Positions 56,133 to 64,000 of a DNA stretch of 64,000 nt are shown here, in pieces. Made by a program: the position numbers and the translations under genes. Below the pieces are notes generated by a model. It made no database searches and was not told where the DNA came from. It saw only the letters and a program-made list of their open reading frames with translations. The stretch lies in the NCBI RefSeq assembly GCF_016925675.1, contig NZ_CP070506.1, forward strand, positions 370,501-434,500, read 5' to 3'. This stretch comes from Pseudomonas hygromyciniae. Lineage in GTDB: Bacteria; Pseudomonadota; Gammaproteobacteria; Pseudomonadales; Pseudomonadaceae. The stretch's first letter is position 1; every line of letters begins with the position of its first letter.

Positions 56133-57869
56133 TTACATACGCTCCAGAGTTTCCAGGCCCAACAGTTCCAGGCCTTGCTTGAGGGTCCGTCCAGCCAGTG
56201 CGGCGAGGCGCAGGCGGCTTTGCTTTTGCGTTTCGTCGTCGGCACTCAGGATCGGGCAGTTCTCGTAGAAGCTGGAGAACAACCCGGCGACTTCATACAG
56301 GTAGGTGCACAGAATATGCGGCGTGCCTTTCTCGCCCACGCTGTTGAGCACTTCGCCGAACTGCGCCAGCTTGGCGGCCAGGTCGTGCTCTTGCGGCGCT
56401 TGCAGTATGATCTGGCCGTCGACTTCGCTGAAATCCTTGCCCAGCTTGCGGAATACGCCCGCCACACGGGTGTAGGCATACAGCAGATACGGCGCGGTAT
56501 TGCCTTCGAAGTTGAGCATCAGCTCGAAGTTGAAGCTGTAGTCGCTGGTGCGGTGCTTGGACAGGTCGGCATATTTCACCGCGCCAATCCCCACCACCCG
56601 GGCGATGTTGCGCAGGTCGGCATCGGCCAGTTCCGGGTTCTTTTCCTTCACCAGGTTGTAGGCACGCTCCTGGGCTTCGTTCAGCAGGTCGATCAGCTTC
56701 ACGGTGCCGCCGTCGCGGGTCTTGAACGGGCGGCCATCGGCGCCGTTCATGGTGCCGAAGCCCATGTGTTCCATGTGCATCGGGTGGGTGACGAAACCGG
56801 CGCGGCGCGCCACTTCGAACACTTGCTGAAAGTGCAGGGCCTGGCGCTGGTCGACGAAATACAGCGCACGGTCGGCCTTGAGCACGCCGCTGCGGTAGCG
56901 CACGGCTGCAAGGTCAGTGGTGGCGTACAGATAGCCGCCGTCGGCCTTGACGATGATCACCGGCAGCGGCTCGCCGTCGGCCGTCTTGAATTCGTCGAGG
57001 AACACGCACTGGGCGCCGTTGCTTTCAACCAGCAAGCCCTTGGCCTTGAGGTCGTTGACCACATTGATCAGGTCGTCGTTGTAGGCGCTTTCGCCCATGA
57101 CGTCGGCCATGGTCAGCTTGACGTTCAGCAGTTCGTAGATTTTCTGGCAGTGGGACAGGGAAATATCGCGAAAGCGTGCCCACAGCTCCAGGCATTCCTG
57201 GTCGCCGGCCTGCAGCTTGACCACCAGGCCACGGGCGCGATTGGCGAACTCTTCGGATTCGTCAAAGCGCTTTTTGGCAGCGCGGTAGAAGTTTTCCAGG
57301 TCCGACAGTTCGTTGCTGGTGATGGGGTTCTCTTGCAGGTACGCCATCAGCATGCCGAACTGGGTGCCCCAGTCACCCACGTGGTTCTGGCGGATCACGG
57401 TGTCGCCGAGGAACTCCAGGACCCGCGCCACGCCGTCGCCAATGATGGTCGAGCGCAGGTGGCCGACGTGCATTTCCTTGGCCAGGTTGGGTGCCGACAG
57501 GTCGATGGCCACACGCTGCACAGGGCCGGCCTTGCGCACGCCGATTTTGGCGTCGGCCAGGGCGGCGTCCAGGCGCGAAGCCAGGGCCTGGGTGTTCTGG
57601 AAAATATTGATAAAGCCAGGGCCGGCGATTTCGGCCTTGCTGACCTGTGGGTCGGCCGGCAGTGCGGCAATGATTTTTTCCGCGAGGTCGCGCGGCTTCA
57701 TGCCTGCAGGCTTGGCCAGCATCATTGCGATGTTGCTGGCGAAGTCACCGTGGGTCTTGTCTCGAGAGTTTTCCACCTGGATCGCCGGCGTCAGGCCTTC
57801 AGGCAACACACCTTCGTTGACGAGTTGGGTGAGGGCTTGTTGGATCAACTGGCGAATTGTGTCTTTCAT
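56133..57869 (-). CDS. argS: Arginyl-tRNA synthetase
   Basis: A 578-residue class I aminoacyl-tRNA synthetase. The HIGH-type motif is HVGHLRST within [17 protein letters not shown]. The ArgRS-specific N-terminal Add-1 domain occupies the first 110 residues, and the C-terminal DALR anticodon-binding domain ends the protein. The KMSK loop is degenerate, as usual for ArgRS (residues near [12 protein letters not shown]). ATG 57869 starts MKDTIRQLI as in homologues. It precedes the SPOR gene by 1 base. Confidence 0.97.
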   Translation of the reverse strand: MKDTIRQLIQQALTQLVNEGVLPEGLTPAIQVENSRDKTHGDFASNIAMMLAKPAGMKPRDLAEKIIAALPADPQVSKAEIAGPGFINIFQNTQALASRLDAALADAKIGVRKAGPVQRVAIDLSAPNLAKEMHVGHLRSTIIGDGVARVLEFLGDTVIRQNHVGDWGTQFGMLMAYLQENPITSNELSDLENFYRAAKKRFDESEEFANRARGLVVKLQAGDQECLELWARFRDISLSHCQKIYELLNVKLTMADVMGESAYNDDLINVVNDLKAKGLLVESNGAQCVFLDEFKTADGEPLPVIIVKADGGYLYATTDLAAVRYRSGVLKADRALYFVDQRQALHFQQVFEVARRAGFVTHPMHMEHMGFGTMNGADGRPFKTRDGGTVKLIDLLNEAQERAYNLVKEKNPELADADLRNIARVVGIGAVKYADLSKHRTSDYSFNFELMLNFEGNTAPYLLYAYTRVAGVFRKLGKDFSEVDGQIILQAPQEHDLAAKLAQFGEVLNSVGEKGTPHILCTYLYEVAGLFSSFYENCPILSADDETQKQSRLRLAALAGRTLKQGLELLGLETLERM

Positions 57870-57984
57870 GGTGTTCTCTTTCGACCGCATGCGGCGGCGC
57901 GCGATGCGCAGGTGGAAAAACTGGACATTATCCGGTGCGAGGGCGGGCTTGCCAACCATCAAGGTCCGTTACTGGACCTGCGGG

Positions 57985-58065
57985 CCTCATCGCGGGCCAG
58001 CCCGCTCCCAGATTTGACGTCGTTCACAGTTCAAAATGTGGGAGCTGGCTTGCCTGCGATAGCGA
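57985..58065. repeat. Degenerate REP remnants
   Basis: An inverted arm (TCATCGCGGGCCAGCCCGCT to 58016) is followed by a lone forward arm (AATGTGGGAGCTGGCTTGCC, from 58034) without a partner before the priA stop. A weak match to the first arm also lies near 57930. Confidence 0.7.
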
Positions 58066-58073
58066 TGTATCTA

Positions 58074-60308
58074 TCAGTACAAATCCACCGGATCGACATC
58101 CAACGACCATCGCACCTGTCGCCCGCTGGGCATTTGCTCCAGAGCAAGCAACCAGCTACTTAATAGGCGATGCAGCGGCGCACGGGCGCTGGCTTGCAAG
58201 AGTAACTGCGCGCGATAACGCCCGGCGCGGCGTTCCATCGGTGCTGGCACAGGGCCCAGCAACTCAATGCCGCTCAGACCCAGCTCGCCGAGCAAACGTT
58301 CAGCCGCGCTGCATGCTTCATCCAGGAAACCTTCGGCCTGTCCCGGTTTATGGGCCTCGGCGCGCAACAGGGCAAGGTGCGCAAAGGGCGGTAGGCCGGC
58401 GGAGCGACGCTCGCTCAATGCCTGCTCGGCGAAGGCGAAGTAGCCTTGCTCTGTCAGTTGAATCAGCAGTGGGTGGTCGGCCAAGTGGGTCTGGATGATC
58501 ACTTTGCCGGGTTCCTCGGCACGTCCGGCGCGGCCTGCGACCTGCACGATCAGTTGCGCCATGCGCTCACTGGCGCGAAAGTCCCCGGAGAACAACCCGC
58601 CATCGGCATCCAGGATCGAGACCAGGGTCACGCGGGGGAAGTGATGGCCTTTAGCAAGCATCTGCGTGCCTACCAAAATGCAGGGCTGGCCTTTCTGGAT
58701 GGTGGCAAACAACTGGTTCATCGCGTCCTTGCGCGACGTACTGTCGCGGTCTACCCGCAGTACCGGGAAGTCCGGAAACAGAATCCCCAGGCGTTCCTCG
58801 GCGCGCTCGGTGCCTGCGCCTACTGGCCGCAGGTCGACTTTGCCGCATTGCGGGCAATGGCGCGGGACCCGTTCCACATGGCCGCAGTGATGGCAGCGCA
58901 ACTCGCCGGAGCGCTGGTGCACGGTCATCCGTGCATCGCAACGGTTGCACTCGGACATCCAGCCGCAGTCGTGACACAGCAGAGTTGGCGCAAAGCCCCG
59001 GCGATTGAGGAACACCAGCACTTGCTGGCCGGCAGCCAGGGTCTGGCCGATGGCTTGTTGCATCGGCCCGGAAATACCGCTGTCCAGTGGCCGGCTTTTT
59101 ACATCCAGGCGCAGGAAACGCGGTTGCTTGGCACCGCCCGCCCGCTCGTTGAGGCGCAGCAGGCCGTAGCGCCCGGTATAGGCGTTGTGCAGGCTCTCCA
59201 GGGAGGGCGTGGCCGAGCCCAGCACAATCGGGATGTTTTCCTGGCGTGCGCGCACCAGGGCCAGGTCGCGGGCGTGGTAGCGCAGGCCTTCCTGCTGCTT
59301 GTAAGAGCCGTCGTGTTCTTCGTCGATGATGATCAGGCCGGGGTTTTTCATCGGCGTGAACAGGGCCGAGCGGGTACCGATAATAATGTCGGCCTCGCCG
59401 TCCCGGGCGGCAAGCCAGGACTCCAGGCGCTCGCGGTCGTTGACGGCCGAGTGCACCAGGGCAATCCGCGCATTGAAGCGTTGCTCGAAGCGCGCCAGGG
59501 TCTGGGGGCCGAGGTTGATCTCGGGGATCAGCACCAGTGCCTGCTTACCGGCTTCCAGGGTTTCGCGGATCAACTGCAAATAGACTTCGGTCTTGCCACT
59601 GCCGGTGACGCCGGCCAGCAGGAACGCGTGGAAGCTGTCGGCGCCAGCGCTGATGGCTTCAAAGGCGGCGCGCTGTTCCGGGTTCAGCGGCAGTTCCGGT
59701 TGGGCCAGCCAGTGCTCATGGCGCTCGCCGGGGGCATGGCGACGGATTTCCACTTGCACCAGGTCCTTGGCCAGCAGCAGGTCCAGGCTGTCCTTGCTCA
59801 ACATCAGTTTGCTCAGCAACTGATGGGCAACGCCGTGGGGATGCTGCGCCAGGGTGGCCAGGGCCTCACGCTGGCGCGGGGCGCGGGCGATGCGCGGGTC
59901 GTCCAGGCGCGCGCCGGGGGCCATCGACCAGAAGCGCTCCTGGCGGGCCTCGGCCAGCTCGCCCTGGCGCAACAGCACCGGCAACGCCCAGCTCAAGGTG
60001 TCGCCCAGGCTGTGCTGGTAATACTGGGAGGTCCACAGGCACAGCTTGAACAGCGACGCCGGCAGCGGTGGCGTGGCATCGAGGATGGCCAGGGCCGGCT
60101 TGAGCTTTTCTGCCGGCACTTCGCTGTGGTCCGCCACTTCGATCAGGATCCCGATCATCTCCCGCCGGCCGAACGGCACGCGCACGCGCATCCCTGGCTG
60201 CAACTGCGCCCGCACCACACCGGCAGGCGCCCGATAATCGAACAAGCGGCGCAGGGGCGAGGGCAGGGCGAGGCGCAAAATGGCGTCGGGCACGCGGGAG
60301 GTTCTCAT
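58074..60308 (-). CDS. priA: Primosomal protein N' (replication restart helicase)
   Basis: A 744-residue superfamily 2 helicase that reloads the replisome at stalled forks. Walker A is GVTGSGKTEVYLQL and motif II is IIIDEEHDGSYKQQ. The zinc-binding region holds eight cysteines in CHDCGWMSECNRC and CHHCGHVERVPRHCPQC. GTQMLAKGHHFPRV is motif V. The start is unsure: ATG 60308 (MRTSRVPDAILRL) or GTG 60293 (VPDAILRL) are both possible, and neither has a strong ribosome binding site. It is divergent from rpmE. Confidence 0.95.
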   Translation of the reverse strand: MRTSRVPDAILRLALPSPLRRLFDYRAPAGVVRAQLQPGMRVRVPFGRREMIGILIEVADHSEVPAEKLKPALAILDATPPLPASLFKLCLWTSQYYQHSLGDTLSWALPVLLRQGELAEARQERFWSMAPGARLDDPRIARAPRQREALATLAQHPHGVAHQLLSKLMLSKDSLDLLLAKDLVQVEIRRHAPGERHEHWLAQPELPLNPEQRAAFEAISAGADSFHAFLLAGVTGSGKTEVYLQLIRETLEAGKQALVLIPEINLGPQTLARFEQRFNARIALVHSAVNDRERLESWLAARDGEADIIIGTRSALFTPMKNPGLIIIDEEHDGSYKQQEGLRYHARDLALVRARQENIPIVLGSATPSLESLHNAYTGRYGLLRLNERAGGAKQPRFLRLDVKSRPLDSGISGPMQQAIGQTLAAGQQVLVFLNRRGFAPTLLCHDCGWMSECNRCDARMTVHQRSGELRCHHCGHVERVPRHCPQCGKVDLRPVGAGTERAEERLGILFPDFPVLRVDRDSTSRKDAMNQLFATIQKGQPCILVGTQMLAKGHHFPRVTLVSILDADGGLFSGDFRASERMAQLIVQVAGRAGRAEEPGKVIIQTHLADHPLLIQLTEQGYFAFAEQALSERRSAGLPPFAHLALLRAEAHKPGQAEGFLDEACSAAERLLGELGLSGIELLGPVPAPMERRAGRYRAQLLLQASARAPLHRLLSSWLLALEQMPSGRQVRWSLDVDPVDLY

Positions 60309-60397
60309 ATGGCAGGCGGTGGAGAAGGGCGCGAGCCTAGCAGACCCGCAGGGGAGTGTCCTGCCACAGTTTCTGATGAAAGGGGGCATGGCGGCGC

Positions 60398-60425
60398 TTG
60401 CGCGTTTAAAAAGCTCTGGTAGAAT
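60398..60425 (+). promoter_or_regulatory. Sigma-70 promoter of rpmE
   Basis: TTGCGC (60398-60403) and TAGAAT (60420-60425) are separated by 16 bases, with an AT-rich TTTAAAAA stretch in the spacer. Transcription would start near 60432, giving a leader of about 64 bases. Confidence 0.7.
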
Positions 60426-60440
60426 CCGCGGCCTAATTAC

Positions 60441-60475
60441 GTGCGGTATTCGACAATAGTGTCGAGTGGCGGCAC
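60441..60475 (+). promoter_or_regulatory. Hairpin in the rpmE leader
   Basis: TCGACA-ATAG-TGTCGA forms a perfect 6-bp stem, enclosed by GTGC (60441) and GCAC (60472). bL31 is autoregulated through its mRNA leader in enterobacteria, so this may be the L31-binding element; inferred. Confidence 0.45.
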
Positions 60476-60495
60476 GCTAGCCTGAGGAAGACACC

Positions 60496-60723
60496 ATGAA
60501 AGCCGATATCCATCCAGCGTACGAAACCATCCAAGTTACTTGCAGCTGCGGCAACAAGTTCGAAACTCGTTCGAACCTGTGCAAGCCACTGGGTACTGAC
60601 GTATGCAACGAGTGCCACCCGTTCTACACCGGTAAGCAGAAGACTCTGGATACTGGCGGCCGTGTACAGCGCTTCGCCGACCGTTTCGGTGCTTTCGGCA
60701 AGAAAGCTCCAGCAGCAGAGTAA
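60496..60723 (+). CDS. rpmE: 50S ribosomal protein bL31 (zinc form)
   Basis: A 75-residue ribosomal protein of the large subunit at the intersubunit bridge. It is the zinc-binding type, with four cysteines: Cys16 and Cys18 (TCSCGN), Cys37 and Cys40 ([11 protein letters not shown]). Zinc-free L31B paralogues, used under zinc limitation, lack these. GAGGAAG lies about 5 bases before the ATG. A terminator hairpin 35 bases after the stop lies inside the next gene. Confidence 0.97.
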   Translation: MKADIHPAYETIQVTCSCGNKFETRSNLCKPLGTDVCNECHPFYTGKQKTLDTGGRVQRFADRFGAFGKKAPAAE

Positions 60724-60755
60724 GGTTCAAGAGCCTGATGGGCTTTTACCTGCTA

Positions 60756-61544
60756 ATGAAAAAGGCGTCCCTTGCGGGCGCCTTTTTTGTGCCTGCGATT
60801 TGGCTGTCGGTCGCCCAGGCCGAGGTGTTTTGCCCTACGCCCACTGCACTCAGCACCTTCGAGGTGCAGCGCGTGGTCGATGGCGACACCGTCCGCCTCA
60901 AGGACGGCCGCAGTGTGCGGATGATCGGCGTCAATGCCCCGGAGACCGGCAAGAAAGGCCGCCCGGACGAGCCATTCGCCGTGGCTGCGCGCCAACGCCT
61001 GCAAGGGTTGGTGGATGCCAGTGGTGGTCGGGTCGGGGTGGTGTCGGGCCGTGAGGGCAAGGACCGTTACGGGCGGACCCTGGCCCATCTTTATGGGGCC
61101 AACGGCGCAAACCTGGAGGCCCAACTGCTCGCCGAGGGCCTCGGATTCTTGGTGGCGGTGGCGCCGAATGTCGACTTGGTCGCCTGCCAGCAGGCGGCCG
61201 AGCGCAGTGCGCGCGCTGCCAGGTTGGGCCTGTGGCGCCAGTCACCCGTGCAGAAAGCCGAGCAAATCAGGCAGTCGGGCTTTGCCGTGGTCAGTGGCCG
61301 CGTAAGCAAGGTCGAACGCAATCGTGGCGGGATCTGGATCGAATTGCAGGGCTCTCTGGTATTACGGGTTGCACCCAATCTTGTCGGACAATTCGATGAC
61401 GCCTTGCTCCGGCGCCTGCAAGGCCAGGATATCGAGGCCCGTGGCTGGGTGGTGGACCGCTCTCGGCGTGGCGGCCTGAAAAGTGGCCAGGCGCGTTGGC
61501 TGCTCCCGTTGACCGATCCCGGCATGCTGCAATTGGCACAATAA
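60756..61544 (+). CDS. Secreted thermonuclease-like (SNase) protein
   Basis: A 262-residue exported protein with a staphylococcal-nuclease-like domain. The signal peptide is MKKASLAGAFFVPAIWLSVAQAE. The SNase fold starts VQRVVDGDTVRLKDG, with the catalytic pattern Arg/Asp in VRMIGVNAPETGK, then GREGKDRYGRTLAHLY carrying further active-site residues. About 100 C-terminal residues form an extra OB-like part (VVSGRVSKVERNRGGIWIEL). ATG 60756 is preferred for the signal peptide; ATG 60738 is an alternative, and neither has a strong ribosome binding site. The rpmE terminator overlaps its first codons. Confidence 0.85.
   Translation: MKKASLAGAFFVPAIWLSVAQAEVFCPTPTALSTFEVQRVVDGDTVRLKDGRSVRMIGVNAPETGKKGRPDEPFAVAARQRLQGLVDASGGRVGVVSGREGKDRYGRTLAHLYGANGANLEAQLLAEGLGFLVAVAPNVDLVACQQAAERSARAARLGLWRQSPVQKAEQIRQSGFAVVSGRVSKVERNRGGIWIELQGSLVLRVAPNLVGQFDDALLRRLQGQDIEARGWVVDRSRRGGLKSGQARWLLPLTDPGMLQLAQ
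60759..60788 (+). terminator. rpmE terminator inside the nuclease signal-peptide codons
   Basis: AAAAAGGCG-T-CCC-TTGC-GGG-CGCCTTTTTT forms a strong stem ending in six T. It is 35 bases after the rpmE stop and encodes residues 2-11 (KKASLAGAFF) of the nuclease-like protein. Transcripts reaching the nuclease gene must read through it. Confidence 0.85.
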
Positions 61545-61726
61545 GAAAAATTGTAGACATTTTTTCTATCGATTGTGAACAGTTGTAGGCCTTGTATCCC
61601 GTGGCTCTTGGCCGAAAGTCGTAGGGTAGGGCCCTTGACACCTGTGACTACTCAGTCTTGTGGGGACTTTGCGAGGCGAGTATCCTCGGCGATCCGTCGT
61701 CCAACAGTAAAAAGCGGAATGCCGAT

Positions 61727-62995
61727 ATGTCTGATTTGAAAACTGCCGCTCTCGAATATCATGCCCATCCTCGTCCAGGAAAGCTGAGTGTCGAGCTCAC
61801 CAAAGCCACTGCTACCGCCCGCGACCTGTCGCTGGCGTACAGCCCCGGTGTAGCCGAGCCCGTGCGTGAAATCGCCCGCGATCCCGAACTGGCCTACAAA
61901 TACACCGGCAAGGGCAATCTGGTTGCAGTGATTTCTGATGGCACCGCGATTCTTGGCCTGGGTAACCTCGGCCCATTGGCTTCCAAGCCAGTGATGGAAG
62001 GCAAGGGCGTACTGTTCAAGCGCTTTGCCGGCATCGACGTCTTCGACATCGAAGTCGACTCCGAAAGCCCACAGGCCTTCATCGACACCGTCAAGCGCAT
62101 CTCCATCACCTTCGGTGGCATCAACCTGGAAGACATCAAGGCACCTGAGTGCTTCGAGATCGAAAAGGCCCTGATCGAACAGTGCGACATCCCGGTATTC
62201 CACGATGACCAGCACGGCACCGCGATCGTTACCGCAGCCGGCATGATCAACGCCCTGGAAATCGCTGGCAAAACCCTGTCCGACGCGAAGATCGTCTGCC
62301 TGGGCGCCGGCGCTGCGGCCATCTCCTGCATGAAGCTGATTGTGAGCATGGGCGCCCGCCTTGAAAACATCTACATGGTCGACAGCAAGGGCGTGATCCA
62401 GTCCGAGCGTACCGACCTGAACCAGTACAAGGCGATGTTTGCCCACCCGTCCTCCAAGCGCACCCTGGCAGACGCACTGGATGGTGCTGACGTGTTCGTC
62501 GGCCTGTCCGGCCCGAACCTGCTGAGCGCCGAAGGCCTGAAGTCCATGGCGGCCAACCCGATCGTGTTCGCCTGCTCGAACCCTGATCCGGAAATCGCCC
62601 CGGAACTGGCACACGCCACCCGTAACGATGTGATCATGGCCACTGGCCGTTCGGACTACCCGAACCAGGTCAACAACGTACTGGGCTTCCCGTTCATCTT
62701 CCGTGGCGCCCTGGACGTTCGCGCCAAGCGCATCAACGAAGAGATAAAAGTGGCTGCTGCCAACGCCCTGCGTGAACTGGCCAAGCTGCCGGTACCTCAG
62801 GACGTGTGCGACGCCTACGGTGGCGGCAAACTGGAATTTGGCCGTGAGTACATCATTCCCAAACCAATGGATAAGCGCCTGATCACCGTGATCTCCGATG
62901 CCGTGGCCAAGGCCGCCATCGAGACCGGTGTGGCAACCCTGCCGTATCCGAAGAACTACCCGCTGCAAAGCGTGGATGATGTGTTCAACGGCTAA
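61727..62995 (+). CDS. maeB: NAD(P)-dependent malic enzyme, short form
   Basis: A 422-residue malic enzyme that decarboxylates malate to pyruvate with reduction of NAD(P)+. The N-terminal domain has [20 protein letters not shown] and the metal site [14 protein letters not shown]. The Rossmann domain starts [20 protein letters not shown]. It lacks the C-terminal phosphotransacetylase domain of the long MaeB form. ATG 61727 ([12 protein letters not shown]) is taken; the frame extends upstream without conserved sequence. It stands alone with a strong terminator. Confidence 0.95.
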   Translation: MSDLKTAALEYHAHPRPGKLSVELTKATATARDLSLAYSPGVAEPVREIARDPELAYKYTGKGNLVAVISDGTAILGLGNLGPLASKPVMEGKGVLFKRFAGIDVFDIEVDSESPQAFIDTVKRISITFGGINLEDIKAPECFEIEKALIEQCDIPVFHDDQHGTAIVTAAGMINALEIAGKTLSDAKIVCLGAGAAAISCMKLIVSMGARLENIYMVDSKGVIQSERTDLNQYKAMFAHPSSKRTLADALDGADVFVGLSGPNLLSAEGLKSMAANPIVFACSNPDPEIAPELAHATRNDVIMATGRSDYPNQVNNVLGFPFIFRGALDVRAKRINEEIKVAAANALRELAKLPVPQDVCDAYGGGKLEFGREYIIPKPMDKRLITVISDAVAKAAIETGVATLPYPKNYPLQSVDDVFNG

Positions 62996-63015
62996 GCCGT
63001 TGTAGCGCACCAACA

Positions 63016-63050
63016 AAAAGCCCCGGCTCTTGCGAGCCGGGGCTTTTTTG
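63016..63050 (+). terminator. Intrinsic terminator after the malic enzyme gene
   Basis: AAAAAGCCCCGGCTC pairs with GAGCCGGGGCTTTTTT around a TTGC loop, 20 bases after the stop. Confidence 0.93.
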
Positions 63051-63110
63051 TGGCTCTTGTCCCGTCCTGAATAAGGTTTACACCTTCTGACCTATCTTCA
63101 GGAGGAACCA

Positions 63111-63512
63111 ATGGATTCGGGCAAAAGGCGGAGCCAGCGTGACTACACGCTAGCCTTTAAATTATCGGTCGTAGACCAGGTCGAAAAGGGCGAGTTGAGT
63201 TATAAAGAGGCTCAACGGCGCTACGGCATTCAGGGCCGGTCCACGGTACTGGTCTGGCTACGCAAGCATGGCCGGCAGGACTGGAGCCAAGGCGCCTCAA
63301 TTCGAGAGCCGAGGAGCAGGTCCATGACCGAGCAAACCCTCCCGCTGACACCCGAGCAGCGGATCAAAGAGCTCGAAGAACAGCTGGCGCTAAGCAATCA
63401 GAAGGCGCAATTCTTCGAAGCCGTCGTGAATGTTCTGAAGAATGACTACGGTGTTTGCGTCGTAAAAAAGCGACTCGGCAAGTCCTCTCGCAAGGGCAAA
63501 TCCAAGACCTGA
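63111..63512 (+). CDS. IS3-family transposase OrfA
   Basis: A 133-residue protein with an N-terminal helix-turn-helix (YTLAFKLSVVDQVEKGELSY ... GRSTVLVWLRKHG) and a C-terminal leucine-zipper-like coiled coil (IKELEEQLALSNQKAQFFEA) for multimer formation. AGGAGG lies 5-10 bases before the ATG. Near the end it carries the slippery heptamer A AAA AAG (63464-63470) in the correct phase for a -1 frameshift into orfB. Confidence 0.92.
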   Translation: MDSGKRRSQRDYTLAFKLSVVDQVEKGELSYKEAQRRYGIQGRSTVLVWLRKHGRQDWSQGASIREPRSRSMTEQTLPLTPEQRIKELEEQLALSNQKAQFFEAVVNVLKNDYGVCVVKKRLGKSSRKGKSKT

Positions 63513-64000
63513 GCATCACCAGGGCTTGCCTGTTCATGGGCATTTCGCGCCAAGCGTATTACCAACGTAATCGAGCTTTTGACGCAAGGACTCGTCAAGA
63601 TCAAGAGGTCATGGACTTTGTTCTTGAAAAGCGCCGCCGCCAGCCCAGGATAGGCACGCGCAAGCTGCATTACCTGATGAGCGTCGAAGTTGGCGCGCCA
63701 GTGCGGGTCGGTAGAGACCGCCTGTTTAGCATCTTGCGCAACGCTCGAGAACTGGTGGTGCGCAAACGGGCTTACCACAAAACGACGGACAGCCATCACC
63801 GCTTTCGCCGCCATCCGAATTTGCTCAAAGAGGGTCCAGGACAAATCGTTGCCAGCAGGCCCGAGCATGTCTGGGTCGCAGATATAACCTACCTTCCGAC
63901 ACAGGAAAGCGTCGCCTACGTGAGCCTCGTGACAGACGCTTACTCGCGCAAGATCGTAGGCCATCATGTGCATGAGAGCTTGCATACCGAGTCGGTGATC
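63470..64000 (+). CDS. IS3-family transposase OrfB, partial
   Basis: The -1 frame from 63470 reads ATRQVLSQGQIQDLSITRACL and then FMGISRQAYYQR, typical of IS3 OrfB. It continues through a helical region to the integrase core VWVADITYLPTQ (first catalytic Asp) and YVSLVTDAYSRKIVG (second Asp). The final Glu is beyond the window. It is probably expressed as an OrfAB fusion by slippage at 63464-63470; a separate start such as ATG 63536 would give OrfB alone. Confidence 0.9.

Larger units (their letters stand above)
63060..64000 (+). mobile_element. IS3-family insertion sequence, right part beyond the window
   Basis: orfA and a frameshifted orfB mark an IS3-family element. The left end is somewhere in 63055-63105, perhaps at CCCGTCCTGAATAAGGTTTA; the terminal repeat cannot be confirmed without the right end. 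It inserted just downstream of the malic enzyme terminator. Confidence 0.8.

Noticed and set aside
56103..58163. 686-codon plus-strand frame opposite argS
   Set aside because: Covers argS in antisense and extends through REP remnants; composition and lack of domains mark it as a shadow.
1..64000. Search for defence islands, prophage genes, secretion effectors or biosynthetic clusters
   Set aside because: All coding regions are explained by core metabolism, transport, PHA, hut and housekeeping families; apart from the IS element there is no accessory island.

Overview
This 64 kb window reads as chromosomal DNA of a fluorescent pseudomonad, most likely the Pseudomonas fluorescens group. The evidence is the GC-rich codon usage, a medium-chain-length PHA cluster (phaC1-phaZ-phaC2-phaD facing phaI-phaF), a full histidine utilisation locus in the P. 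fluorescens layout (hutF/hutC-D-U, NCS1 permease, XWV, H1, H2, Th, I, G), opgGH, two HBM-like chemoreceptors, and many Pseudomonas-type REP palindromes in the gaps. No prophage, CRISPR array, tRNA or rRNA gene was seen. The only clear transposable elements are an IS3-family insertion cut by the right edge and a 230-bp MITE-like element at 55151-55380.

Layout. 1-7.7 kb: 3' end of glgP, a DUF2339/DUF3999 membrane gene pair, fbp, and two small lipoproteins. 7.7-8.2 kb: a minus-strand DUF6124-like gene with an elaborate, potentially switch-like leader. 8.3-24.4 kb: the hut locus, with hutF divergent from hutC-hutD and a long hutU-to-hutG transcription unit. 24.7-26.1 kb: pip-dtd. 26.4-30.7 kb: opgG-opgH for osmoregulated periplasmic glucans. 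30.9-34.6 kb: a polar amino acid ABC importer with two tandem paralogous binding proteins. 34.6-38.6 kb: two chemoreceptors. 38.8-44.8 kb: a tightly overlapping minus-strand operon ubiE-ubiJ-ubiB-hisI-hisE-tatA-tatB-tatC-rsmE. 44.9-52.2 kb: PHA granule proteins, regulator, synthases and depolymerase. 52.4-60.3 kb: DUF971 gene, hslV-hslU, argS with a SPOR gene, and priA, all on the minus strand. 60.5-63 kb: rpmE, a secreted thermonuclease-like gene, and malic enzyme. 63.1-64 kb: IS3-family orfA and partial orfB.

How the genes work together. In hut, histidine enters by HutTh and probably HutXWV, and urocanate probably by the NCS1 permease. HutH2 makes urocanate, HutU makes imidazolonepropionate, HutI makes formiminoglutamate, HutF deiminates it, and HutG releases glutamate and formate. 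HutC represses. The hutU promoter shows a -24/-12 sigma-54 element, an NtrC-like palindrome upstream, and a perfect HutC-type palindrome over the expected start site.

Most interesting points: (1) HutH1 is full length but lacks the Ala-Ser-Gly tripeptide that forms the MIO cofactor of ammonia-lyases, and other active-site residues, so it looks like a retained pseudoenzyme. (2) The leader of the DUF6124-like gene carries one central segment complementary to two flanking segments, one of which contains the gene's Shine-Dalgarno sequence. (3) The MITE-like element has a perfect 21-bp terminal inverted repeat and 10-bp target duplication, has jumped into a REP, and carries another REP inside. (4) The rpmE terminator hairpin lies inside the signal-peptide codons of the next gene.
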